A stretch of DNA of 64,000 nucleotides. Origin: Mustela lutreola (Eukaryota > Chordata > Mammalia > Carnivora > Mustelidae). Position 1 is the first letter of the stretch. Each line of letters starts with the position of its first letter. The stretch is taken from assembly GCF_030435805.1 (NCBI RefSeq), contig NC_081303.1, forward strand, positions 72,391,910-72,455,909, in the 5' to 3' direction. Shown here one piece after another: positions 36,677 through 47,178 of this stretch. The notes beneath the pieces were generated by a model that saw only the letters and a program-made list of their open reading frames with translations, had not been told where the DNA came from and did no database searches. Made by a program: the position numbers and the translations under genes.

Positions 36677-37645
36677 TTATAAAGTCTTAAGAGAAACCCC
36701 AGTCTTCCCAATCATTTTCCGAATAGCCAGCTGTACATCTTTGTTCCTAAGGCTGTATACCATAGGGTTCAACAGTGGGGTAATGATAGTATAGGTCACT
36801 GTCACCAGCCTGTCTTTGCCTGATGAATATTTGGCTGAGGGCCGAAGATAGACAGAGGAAGCACATCCATAGTGGACAATGACCACAATAAGATGGGAGG
36901 CACAGGTGGAGAAGGCTTTCCGTTTGCCCTCAGCAGATGGAATCTTCAGGATGGTATGGACAATGAAGCCATAAGAAATACAGATGAAGATCAAGGGTAC
37001 AAGAAGTACCAAGACTCCGCAGATAAAAATGACCAGCTCATTGATGTAGGTTTCAGCGCAAGCAAGACGGATAACTGGTGAGATGTCACAAAAGTAGTGG
37101 TTGACTTTGTTGGGGCCACAGAAAGGGAGGCTGAAGACCAAAGTCGTTCCTACCAGAGATATTAGGAAGCCACTAACAATACAGCTTGCTGCCAGCTGTC
37201 CACACACCCTCCAGTTCATGAGAACAGGGTAGCGCAAAGGCTGGCAGATGGCAGTGTAGCGGTCATAACCCATAACTCCCAGAAGCAGGCAATTGGTGAC
37301 AGCAAAGCCGAGGAAAAAGAACATCTGTGTGGCACAGCCCGTGAAGGAGAGTGTCCTGAGGACAGAGAGCAGGTTGATAAGCATCTTGGGCAGGATAACA
37401 ATTGTGTAGAAGACTTCAGAGGTTGAAAGGACACAGAGAAAAAAGTACATGGGTGTGTGAAGGCTGCGGTCCAGGTGGATGACAGAGATGATAGTGAAGT
37501 TTCCACTCAGGATGATCAAATAGAGGCAGAGAAAAAGCACAAAAAGAACAGGCTGCAAGTCACCAAAGCTAGAGAAACCCAGCAGTAGGAACTCAGTAAC
37601 CTGGGAAGAATTGGCCATGGAGAAGATGCTGCGGCACAAAGCCAT
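36677..37645 (-). CDS. OR10R2: Olfactory receptor, family 10 subfamily R
   Basis: An intact 322-residue odorant receptor GPCR. N12 in NSS is the N-terminal glycosylation site. The first membrane segment has GN at 48-49. Other marks are LHTPMYFFL at 62-70, C104, MGYDRYTAIC at 125-134, a second-loop HYFCDISPV, KAFSTCASHL before the sixth segment, and PMVYSLRNK at 294-302. The sequence from VTEFLLLGFSS onward, and the C-terminal KDVQLAIRK, fit human OR10R2 as I recall it. Two in-frame starts exist: ATG at 37645 and the more typical ATG at 37618 (MANSSQV). A good splice acceptor (tttctgattcctccatcccag, AG near 37667) lies 20 bases before the first, so the 37645 start is in the exon and is kept. 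It is the parent-type copy for the pseudogene at 23833. Confidence 0.95.
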   Translation of the reverse strand: MALCRSIFSMANSSQVTEFLLLGFSSFGDLQPVLFVLFLCLYLIILSGNFTIISVIHLDRSLHTPMYFFLCVLSTSEVFYTIVILPKMLINLLSVLRTLSFTGCATQMFFFLGFAVTNCLLLGVMGYDRYTAICQPLRYPVLMNWRVCGQLAASCIVSGFLISLVGTTLVFSLPFCGPNKVNHYFCDISPVIRLACAETYINELVIFICGVLVLLVPLIFICISYGFIVHTILKIPSAEGKRKAFSTCASHLIVVIVHYGCASSVYLRPSAKYSSGKDRLVTVTYTIITPLLNPMVYSLRNKDVQLAIRKMIGKTGVSLKTL

Positions 37646-37666
37646 TGTGATCAGGTCCAGGGACCC

Positions 37667-37690
37667 CTGGGATGGAGGAATCAGAAAGAC
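37667..37690 (-). promoter_or_regulatory. Predicted 3' splice acceptor of the OR10R coding exon
   Basis: Read on the minus strand, a pyrimidine-rich run ends in ccatcccag and the exon starts about 20 bases before the first ATG. ORs commonly have 5' noncoding exons spliced just upstream of the coding exon. The equivalent site in the pseudogene reads ccatctcag. Confidence 0.6.
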
Positions 37691-38888
37691 TTACTCTTCA
37701 TAATAAAACCAACGCCAGTCTGGTGTGAATGGGAAATAAAGAGAAAAAAAAGCATTATAGATTAACCAAAAGTTATCCTAAATCAGTATGTATCCACAGT
37801 GCTGTTTCTCTGCAAGTGATTTTATCAGTGAGTCTGGGATTAGTGTTCACATGAAGCCAGTCCTTTCATCCCCCCGCTCCACTCTTGCAGACTTATGTTC
37901 TCTCCATTTAATTCTTTGGTAACCTAAATTTCAAAAGAAACCTTATGTTAATTATGATTTTCCATGATCATAGTTTTATCCATATTGCTGATACATATAT
38001 TCCATAAGCAATAGCACCAGTGTCCGAGGGTATGCTTCTTACCTGCTTTCAATACATTCGTCATCTAGGGAAACATCCTTGATCTGTCTTTGTGCCACTG
38101 GCTTCTGAAGAGTACAGCTCCTTTTCTTTACTGACCGATGGCCCCATTTCCATGCAGTCGTTCATGAAAGGTTAATTTGGCTTAGAACTACTCCCTCTGT
38201 CTTAGAACTATTTTGATGATTCCTCTGCCCACCCTTGTAGGACAGTAAGCCTGATTTCTCTTTCAGAAAACCCATGGCTGGAAGAATTTAGTTTTGATTC
38301 CACATTAGCTGGTTGCCCATTGGGTTTCATGTCTTATCCTTGATACACTCGACTTGGAGACTCAACAGACCGTCTTTCCCAGGAATCGTCTCTGAATTGC
38401 TGAGTAGGCAGGCTCAGATAATTTCCCTAATGTTTCTGGTAAGTTATTGTTTCTAGCGATAGATTATATGTATTTTAATCAAGATCATTCTTGTTCTCTT
38501 CCAACCCTTCTCCAGATCTATTCCTTCACAAGGATTCTGTGTCTCAGTCAACAGATCCAAAATCCTCCCCATCACGTAAATTCCGGAGACATCTTTAAAC
38601 ACGTGATTTTTCTCATCCTCACATGCAATCTATTTTTGATCTGCAATAAGTTTAGGATCATTTCTTCTTTTCTGTAAATTAGTTCTTGTCTGGGCGTGAC
38701 AAAGCCATCCACCTTTGTGCCCTCAGAGCTGTCTTGTTACAGGACAAATCTTAACTCTGTTAACAAACCTAAATGACCCTTAACTATCTGCAAACTTAAA
38801 TCAATCATACTCTGTGTCTCGTATTTTTTCCCAAATGCAATAATACCCCTATTACCCCTATGCAATAATAATTAAAAAAAAAAAAAAA
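37691..38888. other. 5' flank of OR10R, no gene seen
   Basis: 37691-38063 is shared with the pseudogene flank. The rest is unique AT-rich sequence ending in an A tract at 38872-38889. The 76-aa frame at 38447 has no recognisable feature. Confidence 0.6.
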
Positions 38889-39262
38889 ACTGAAATCTTG
38901 ACATTTGCAATAATGTGGATGGAACTAGAGGGTATTACCCTAAGTGACATAAGTCAATCATGGGAAGACAATTATCATATACTCTCTCTGATATGAGGAA
39001 TTTGAGAGGCAGGGTGGGGGTGGGGGGAAGGGAGAGAAAAATGAAGCAAGATGTTACCTGGGGGTAAATGAACCATAAGAGACTCATAATTTCAGGAAAC
39101 CAGCTGAAGGTTGCTAGACGGGAGGTGGTGGGAGGGATAGGGAGGCTGGTTGTGGACATTGGGGAGGGTATGTGCTACACTGCTATGAACTGTGTAAGAC
39201 TGATGATTCACAGACCTGTACCCCTGAAACAAATAATACATTATATGTTAATTTAAAAAAAG
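38889..39262 (+). mobile_element. L1 3' fragment
   Basis: The last codons of ORF2 (region of tggatggaactagagggt), then 3' UTR ending tgaaacaaataatacatta and an A-rich tail. The 3' end differs from the 34500-type, so it is another L1 subfamily. Confidence 0.9.
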
Positions 39263-40179
39263 AAAGAAAATAAATAAAAGTCAAAATACCAGTTTAAAAA
39301 AAAATTACTGCTCTCTGACCATCAAGTGGTTTCCTCCTGAACTAACTAAACTTGTAAATTTCCATTTGAATAGTTAGTCTTAAAGACCTATGCAAATAAC
39401 AAAGCTTCTATCATCATTTGCTCTTTTGCTTAGTCAAAGGTGTAGAAAATTTTAAAATGGGACTAAAATCAGGAGCTTTCTCTTCTATTTTGGTATCATT
39501 GAATTGCTCATCCGTGGACTGTATAAGTAAGAAACACACACCAAGGTCTTGACCGGGAACAGTCTCCCCTGGGGCTCTTCCTGAGATGCCATCTTCAACT
39601 TTCCAGTGTCCCAGTCTTCATCCTTGGAGTTTGCTCTTTCATAGGACCATCTCCAGAAAGAGCAGTGACCTGTCACCCAGGGAGGGTTGGGGTTTGTGTG
39701 AAAAGAAAGAAAGGCCATGTTACTGGGTGACCATGTTGTGACCCTCCCCCACTGCACTCACAAGACATCACCTACTTTCTCAGAGTCATCCTTGGAATCT
39801 ATGCAAGAATTGAAATTTGAAAAGAAATTCCTTATTAAAACAAACAAACAAACATACTGTCTCTCCTTAACCTGGCTGAGGATGTTGCATAAAATATTTG
39901 GTGAATAGAAGAGCTTGGAAGGGAAGAATCTACAGATTCAGAGAAAAGCTTTGGGAAAATAAGGGCAGGGGAGAAAATAAATAAAATTGTGTAACTCAAT
40001 CGTCTTCTTAACAAGTGGAAAAGTGAAATTGATTTCTCATTACCTTGCTCAATGACTTCATGTGGAGGCAAAGCCAGTTCCTTAAGCTGGTTAAAAAGAC
40101 CGCTAATTCTTCAGCCCCAATTCCCTTTACAACTTTCTCCTCTAAATCTCCATCACAGAAATTAAATTAAATACGTATA
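39263..40179. other. Intergenic, nothing recognised
   Basis: No conserved frame or clear repeat. The frame at 39485-39757 (90 aa, minus) shows no known motif. Confidence 0.5.
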
Positions 40180-40376
40180 GTTTTATTTTTTTTAAGTATA
40201 TTTTAAAATATACTCAGAGACAGAGAGAGGGAGCGAGTACAAGCAGGGGAAGCGGCAGAAGAAGAAGCAGTCTCTCCACTGAGCAAAGAGCCTGATGTAG
40301 ACTCTATCCCAAAACCCCTAGATCACGACCTGAGCTGAAGGCAGACCTTTAACCAACGGAGCCACACAGGCGTCCC
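40180..40376 (-). mobile_element. CAN-SINE, diverged
   Basis: Minus-strand CAN-SINE with several substitutions in body and head and a T-rich tail on the left. It is older than the 34994 element. Confidence 0.88.
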
Positions 40377-40433
40377 TGAAATACTTGGAATTTTCTATAT
40401 GCTTTTGATTTTCAAGACTTCATGCTGAGAAAA

Positions 40434-40556
40434 TGTGTGTGCAAGAGATAGAGACAGATACAGAAGACAGAATTAGGGAGAAAGAGACAGAAAGGGAGGG
40501 AGAGAGAAGGATAGAAAGAGAGAGAGGGAGAGAGAATGAGACAGAGAGAAAGTAGA
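40434..40556 (+). repeat. Purine-rich (GA)n-like tract
   Basis: About 120 bases of nearly pure A/G with GAGA and AGACAG units. Confidence 0.85.
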
Positions 40557-41317
40557 GGCCTCCATACTCTCTTGCCTTCATCTACGGCCCCCCCATTGTT
40601 CACATGTTTTTAAAGACACCAGTTGTTGAACTTTCTCTAATCTGTGCAGGGGGAGTTTGTTGTTTGTACTATATGTAACATTTAGTGAATTTCAAGATTG
40701 TTTTCTGTGTCTTTATCAAAATACTCAACCTGTTGTGTACAAATTATTTCTTCCAGTAGACTGGAAAACCTCAGGAACAAAGACCAGACCTTAGTCTCTA
40801 TGAAAACTTACCCAATGTTTAAATTAATAAGATATAAGTGCTTGATGAATAAGTAAATCAAATAGTCCATTAATGAATTAGTAAGGATCCCAATTAGTTC
40901 CCTCTACAGCAGCTGGGTTCCCTTGGTACCACCACGTGCTCCTAAGTGAAAACACGGCCTGCGTTCTCTGTCCATTCCATGTTCTCTATAAATTTTCATT
41001 TTCATCCTTTCTCAGTCTCATACTGTATCCCCAAACTCACATGAAACAATCAACCTGAGTCTGTGGCCCTGCCTTCTTGTTGAACACCATCTCCAGCCTC
41101 ACAGTTTTCACCATCCAGTTGTCTTTTCTGACATTTTATCACATTTCCCACTACTGATCAGGAGGGGAAAGTAAATCACTGACTCATGAAAAAATTCAAT
41201 TTAAATTTTGACATACAAGAAATGACAGGATTGTCACCATTCTTCTCAATGTGGAAATCAAAGTCCCTAAATAAAAATAAAAATTTTGCAGTGCTTCACA
41301 TCAATGCTAGTGCCTGG
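40557..41317. other. Intergenic, nothing recognised
   Basis: Unique sequence up to the start of copy B. If copy A has the same left flank, it lies outside the window, so this part could also belong to the duplication. Confidence 0.45.
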
Positions 41318-43900
41318 TGGTATGCTGGCCTCTTTATTCTCAGACACTTCCTTGAATCTTCTATGAGGTTTTCTAGGTGAAACTTGCAAAATTGTCATCC
41401 CTGTCATAATGTACTAGAGTTCTTCTCTGGTTTTCCATCAACCATCTGAACCAATAAAAGGAAACTGTCTGTACGACTCCACAGAAAGTATCACCTGTGC
41501 ATCTTCTCCATGGGTGGTTTAGCTCATGCCTCAATGAGCGTCACCAAGGGTGTTTTTCCTTTCTGCACTGGCATGGCCTCAATGCCTTGTTGGTAATTGA
41601 GATCCCCTCCTCCACCGGGAGCTAATTACCGCATAGTGCCCAGTGCTTGTCCGTAATTTCCCCAGTTAGCAGGTGGAATGATAGTAATACACTAAGAGAA
41701 TTTGTTGGTCAGAGAGAAGGCCGTTTTTAATACACCATGGTCATTAGTTGGTTTCCTCTTCAAAATTCTCTGGGGACTCATTAGGAAGCTGAACATTTTC
41801 TGGGCCCCATTTGTTAAAACAAACATCAATGGAGTTTGAGTTTCCCTACCTAATGACTCTAAATTTTCATTCTCCGGTTGGAGGAAAATGTAGATTTTGC
41901 AGTCTCATTTTTGACACCTGTAGGAGGGAAGAAAGGGACGAACAAAGGACAGACTACTAGAACGTCCGAGGCAGCACAAGTGTTTCAGACGCATGGGAAA
42001 CATCCTCGTTCCTAGAGTGTACTGTGAGCATGATTAGTATCTGTTCAATCAACAAATAAACAAGGTAAATTTGGGTCATGGAGAAAAATATGGGGGTGCC
42101 CTGGTGGAGGTAGGTTTTAGCTCAGATGTCTCCCTTGGTAGAATGTCCTCCTATTTTCAGATTGAGTATTATTCCCTCTCCCAGTGAGTCCAGACACTTG
42201 GGCTGGAAATAGGACAAATGCTAGACATTGAGGGAAATGATAGAGAAGGACTAAAAATATAGAGATGGGAAATTATGCCCATGACTCACAAACTAAACAA
42301 GGGAGGAATCTAGATACTTGACAGTTTAATATTCAGACCAGGAGTATTAATGAACAACAAAAGACAGTAACAAAAAATATTTTGATGTTAACAACTATAA
42401 TTCACAATGAAATTATTACAGATATGAATTTGCAACCCCCCCAAAACACAGCTGAAACCTTTGTAAGAGAGAAACTGTAAGATGTTTACAAAGAGACACA
42501 GTGATAATGGATAACTTTCCTAAATCACTCTGCTCAAACAAATCAGGATGAAAAATATCTCCAAGAGGTTAGGAGCCCTAAGGAGCCAAATAGTGAAATA
42601 TATCAGATAAGTATTTATTGGAATTTGTGTTCTAATGAAAGAGTACACATATTCTTATCAAGGCACATGAAGTATGTATGAATTTTGGCTGTGTATTAAG
42701 TCACAATAAAAATTTCAACCAAGGTCACAAACTAGTAAGAATAACAAAGAATATTCTCAATCCCAGTGTAATAAACTATGCAATGACTAACAGAGAAAAA
42801 TGGCTTTTCTACCTGAGAATTTTAAAATCTATGAAATAATTGTTGGGTCAATAGGAAATCCAAGCAAAGTGAAATAAATTCTAGGAAATACACTCCATGT
42901 ATCAGAATATGTGGATTAAGTTTAAAGTGAGCATGATAGGAAATTTCACAGAATAATTATATACATAAATAAACCTTAAAAAATGTCATGTAGAAAGCAT
43001 GAGAAGGTCAGAAATAAAACATCGACTTAAAAGAAAATTCAAATGAAAGATAATACAAACAACATTAAAAATAACAATATGGGAGGGAAACCCCATATTG
43101 TTGGTTGTTGCATCCATTCATTTACACGAACGTTAGCTTTTTGAAAACAATTGACAAGACAGATAAAATATACAAACTACTACTATATGAACCATAAATT
43201 AAAAAAAAAACAAAAAATATGCATAATATAAAATGACAGAGGAGAAAACCATTATAGGAATTTTCATATCTCAAAATATTTTGTAAATATTTTACAAAGA
43301 ATTTTGAAAGTTTAGAAGAAGTGAATGATTTTGTAGAGCACTAAATTCCAGATATGATCCATTAAAAACAAAAATGACAATGCAGGAGAATTTTCTTGAA
43401 AGAAATTTAAGTTATTATCACAAATAGACACTGTGCCTGTATTATTTCACAAAATTTCAACTAAACTTCAAACATGAAATGATCTCAACCTAACATTCAA
43501 AGAACTCAGTAAAATCTTCTTTAAGAAAAAGAGAAAAACCTGCTTAAATCTTTAAATCACAAAAGTTAAAAAATCTTGCAGCTATATCGATAAAATGCAA
43601 AAACAAATTAAACAGAGAAAAATTATACTACTGAATGAAAAAATTGGAAACTAAGTTTAAAGATATTAACAGATTCTATGATTAGTGGATAATCAATGAT
43701 TTGTATAAAATGAAATATTTACTTGCAACATAGACACAACTAAAAATATTAGAAAACAATAGGAAATTTCTCAAAGATTATAAAAATGTTGATAAAAACC
43801 TATGACAAAGTGATGGATAAAAACTAAAACTCTAAAGTAGGAAATGGATGTAGACATACAGTTGATAAAATAAAAGGCATACAATTCACTGAATAGTTAA

Positions 43901-44192
43901 TTTTTTTTTTAAGATTTTATTTAGGGGCACCTGGGTGGCTCAGTGGGTTAAAGCCTCTGCCTTCGGCTCAGGTCATGGTCTCAGGATCCTGGGGTCAAGC
44001 CCCACATCCGGCTCTCCATTCCACGGAGAGCCTGCTTCCTCCTCTCTCTCTCTCTGCCTGCCTCTCTGCCTACTTGTGATCTCTGTCAAGTAAATAAATA
44101 AAATCTTTTTAAAAAAGATTTTATTTATTTATTTGACAGACAAAATCACAAGTGGTCAGAGGCTTTAACCCACTGAGCCTCCCAGGTGCCCT
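43901..44192 (-). mobile_element. CAN-SINE interrupted by another CAN-SINE
   Basis: Outer element: a minus-strand CAN-SINE (43901-43923 plus 44115-44192) with a deleted middle. It is flanked by the near-repeat tgaatagttaa / tgaatatgtaa. It ends 33 bases from the OR10K-B stop codon, so it forms part of that gene's 3' UTR or immediate flank. It is absent from copy A. Confidence 0.9.
43924..44114 (+). mobile_element. CAN-SINE inserted into the outer CAN-SINE
   Basis: A full-length plus-strand CAN-SINE. It is flanked by a perfect 13-base target-site duplication, aagattttattta, at 43911-43923 and 44115-44127, taken from the tail of the outer element. It must be the younger of the two. Confidence 0.95.
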
Positions 44193-44224
44193 GAATATGT
44201 AAAATTTAATTTTAATGAATCAAT

Positions 44225-45166
44225 TTAATTAAAAGGATATGAAATCTGGCCCATTACCCTTCTAAGGGCTGACTTGAACTCCTTATTCCTCAGACTGTAA
44301 ATCATTGGATTGAACAATGGAGTGAGGATGGTGTAGGACACAGATATGAGGGTGTCCTGACTTGACGAGTAGCTGGACTTGGGCCTTAAGTAGATGAAAG
44401 AGGCACAGCCATAATGCACAGTTACCACAATGAGATGGGAGGCACAGGTGGAGAAGGCCTTGTACCTGCCGGTGGAGGATGGGATCTTCAAAATGGCAGA
44501 AATGATGCGGATGTAAGAGACCAAGATAAGTAGCAGGGGAATGACCAAGACGAATACACCAATCATGAAAATGACCAACTGACTGAGGCGGGAGTGGTGG
44601 GATGCCACCTTGAGGACAGGGGCGATGTCACAGAAGAAATGATGGAGCTGGTTGGAGGAACGGAAGGGCAAGTGAAATACTAGGGAGGTGATAATCTGTG
44701 CAATAGTAAAGCCACAGGCACAGGCAGCGCCCACTAGTCCCACACACACCCGGGGTCCCATGAGCTCCGTGTAGCACAGAGGGTTACAGATGGCCACGTA
44801 GCGGTCATAGCCCATGGCTGCTAGCAGGAAGGAGTGAGAACAGCCAAGGAAGAGGAAGGTGAACATCTGGATGGCACAGCCCAGGAAGGAGATGGTCTTC
44901 TTCTGGGCCAGCAGGTCCACCAGCATCTTGGGTACAATGACGAATGTGTAGCAGGTCTCAGAGCAGGAGAGGACGGCAAGGAAGAAGTACATGGGGGTGT
45001 GAAGGGCTCTGTCCAGCACGATGGTGGAAATGATGATGGCATTGGTGCCCAGGGTGAACAGGTAGAGGGGGAGGAAGGCTATGAAGAGCAGCCACTGCAG
45101 CCCAGCCAGAGAAGAGAAGCCAAGGAAGACGAACTCCCTCACCAGGGTCTCATTGCCCTGCTCCAT
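44225..45166 (-). CDS. OR10K: Olfactory receptor, family 10 subfamily K (copy B)
   Basis: An intact 313-residue odorant receptor, paralogue of 3008-3949. All family marks are present: N5 glycosylation site, LHTPMYFFL, C97, MGYDRYVAIC at 118-127, C179, KAFSTCASHL and PMIYSLRNK. It differs from copy A at eight residues (copy A to B): R25W, R131C, V158I, V159I, F161S, T308I, I312F and H313N. R131C changes the usual PLRY to PLCY just after the DRY box. The IITS at 158-161 agrees with human OR10K2 as I recall it, so copy A may carry the derived state there. The start is the ATG at 45166; the frame's upstream extension opens with TTG and is probably intronic. Position beside OR10R in the same orientation corresponds to human OR10K1. 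Confidence 0.95.
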   Translation of the reverse strand: MEQGNETLVREFVFLGFSSLAGLQWLLFIAFLPLYLFTLGTNAIIISTIVLDRALHTPMYFFLAVLSCSETCYTFVIVPKMLVDLLAQKKTISFLGCAIQMFTFLFLGCSHSFLLAAMGYDRYVAICNPLCYTELMGPRVCVGLVGAACACGFTIAQIITSLVFHLPFRSSNQLHHFFCDIAPVLKVASHHSRLSQLVIFMIGVFVLVIPLLLILVSYIRIISAILKIPSSTGRYKAFSTCASHLIVVTVHYGCASFIYLRPKSSYSSSQDTLISVSYTILTPLFNPMIYSLRNKEFKSALRRVMGQISYPFN

Positions 45167-46162
45167 GCAGAGCGCCTCCAAAGAGGAGAGTCAGGGACAG
45201 CGACAGAGGCCAGGATCCAGGAAGGAGAGTAGAAATGTGTGGGAAAATCAGCACAAACTCTGTAGGCGGGCAAGTCCTTCATTCACCAAGAAAGTCTGCC
45301 AAGAAAAGAATTAAGGCTAAATATACAACCGAGGATTGACAGCCACTTAGGAGACTTCTCTGAGACTAAGACCATGGTATCTCTCTAGCCAAGGATTAAG
45401 GATCTGTCTTATTGGTTTCACTTGTATCTTACTTAGGGATTACCATATTTGTCTTTTCACTAGCATCCCAAGAAACTAGCTCTCCAAAAGTGGAAAAAAA
45501 TATATATATATATGTTTAATTTCAGCCATCTGAACTCGTTCAGAATGTGGAAAGAATAAGAGGTGTTCAGACACTATGTGTGAACTTGTTTATCCAACAT
45601 AAAATGGGAAGGGAAAGGAAGAGTTCTCTAGCAAACATGTGAGGGGAACTGTGTTTGTTGGTGACTTCTTACATGCTAGATTATGTGGTAAGACCATCAT
45701 AAACCCATGGCAGTAACCAAAGCATTAAGGAAAAACAAAAACAAAAACAAAAACAAAAAACAAAAACAAAAATCCTTTGGTGTTACTCTTGACAGACTGA
45801 CTAATGAATAATTAAGGACATTCTTGGAGGCTCCACACTGGAGTCCTGAGCAAAGTGCGGGACAGATGACAACACTAGTTTAAAGAAGAACGTCCCCTAT
45901 TCCAGGAAAAGATGAGTCACTAGCATGGAAGAAAGAGACTCATTACCTTTGCAGTATTTGTAGCTCACCTCCCCTTTCCCATTTTCTGTGTCTCAGAGAA
46001 ACTCAGAGAACAGAGTTTTCCAAAAATGGCTCAGAGCTCACAAAGCATGAGAAAGAATGGGACGACTGGTCAAGTGTTCCAAATTCTAGTACCCTGCCAT
46101 AAATCACAGACTCTGTATTATATATTGTTATATCAACAATATTCCTTTTTCTTTTTTCTTTT
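45167..46162. other. 5' flank of OR10K-B, no gene seen
   Basis: The first ~250 bp are nearly identical to the copy-A flank, then the match degrades. A (CAAAAA)n run at 45730-45772 is absent from copy A. The copies diverge most at about 45440-45960. Confidence 0.65.
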
Positions 46163-46455
46163 TTTTTTAGAATTTCATTTTGGGGTTTGTTTGTTTATTT
46201 GTTTATTTATTTATTCATTTTTATTTTTAGCGTAAGAGTATTCATTGTTTTTGCACCACACCCAGTGCTCCATGCAATCCGTGTCCTCCCTAATACTCAC
46301 CACCTGGTTCCCCCAACCTCCCGCCCCCCGCCCCTTCAAGACCCTCAGGTTGTTTTTCAGAGTCCATAGTCTCTCATGGTTCACCTCCCCTTCCAATTTC
46401 CCTCAACTCCCTTCTCCTCTCCATCTCCCATGTCTTCCATTTGTTATGCTCCACT
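46163..46455 (-). mobile_element. L1 3' end, copy-B specific
   Basis: Minus-strand last ~250 bases of an L1 (gtattcattgtttttgcacc and following), with the tail side on the left at T/TTTA-rich 46146-46230. It is absent from copy A at about 4918. The same L1 end type occurs at 52497-52632 and 53294 onward. Confidence 0.88.
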
Positions 46456-46654
46456 TTTGAATATTCTGCAACACAGTCCTTAAGCTGCAGGAAGGATTTT
46501 TTCTTGTCATTTTTAGGACTAATATCAGATAATTTTTTCATGGGTCTATTTCCCAATTGTCCATGCCTGGGAACTAAAAAAAGTGTTCTCTGTAAGCAAA
46601 ATCTACTAGCCTTTATTTATTGGTCGCATCCAGTCTTTATTTGCACACTTTCAG

Positions 46655-46848
46655 GGGCACGTGGGTGCCCTAGTCAGTAAGTGTCTGCCTTTGGCTCATG
46701 ATCCCAGGGTCCTAGGATTGAGTACTGCATCAGTCTCTGTTCTACAGAGAGCCTGCTTCTCCCTCTCCCTCTCCCTGCCACTCTGCTTACTTGGGCTTTC
46801 TCTCTGTTGAATAAATAAATAAAACCTTTAAAAATATTTTAAAAACTA
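46655..46848 (+). mobile_element. CAN-SINE, copy-B specific
   Basis: Plus-strand CAN-SINE with a TAAA tail. The flanking duplication is ttatttgcacactttcag / ttatttacatacttttcag. Copy A has one uninterrupted version near 5181. Confidence 0.92.
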
Positions 46849-46999
46849 TTTTATTTACATACTTTTCAGTATATTTATATACTTGTACATCATTTTCTCT
46901 TCAGGAATCATTTGCATCTGCTACCAGAATTTTTCATTTTTACATTCTTCTAGCTAATAGCAAATCTTAGATTTCTAGATTTAAGTTAAATGATGAGAT

Positions 47000-47178
47000 C
47001 TTTTTCTTTTAAAGATTTATTTATTTGAGAGAGAGGGAGATAGAGTGCACAAGTAGTAGGGGCAGGGAGAAGTAAAGAGAATCTTAAGATGTGCATCTCC
47101 ATCTCCTAACCCCCAAATTATAACTTTAGTCAAAACCAAGAGTCAGATGTTTAACCTACTTTACCATCTGCATGCCTC
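47000..47178 (-). mobile_element. CAN-SINE, diverged, copy-B specific
   Basis: A strongly diverged minus-strand CAN-SINE with a T-rich tail. It is flanked by aaatgatgaga and aaatgatggga. Copy A at about 5310 lacks it. Confidence 0.82.
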
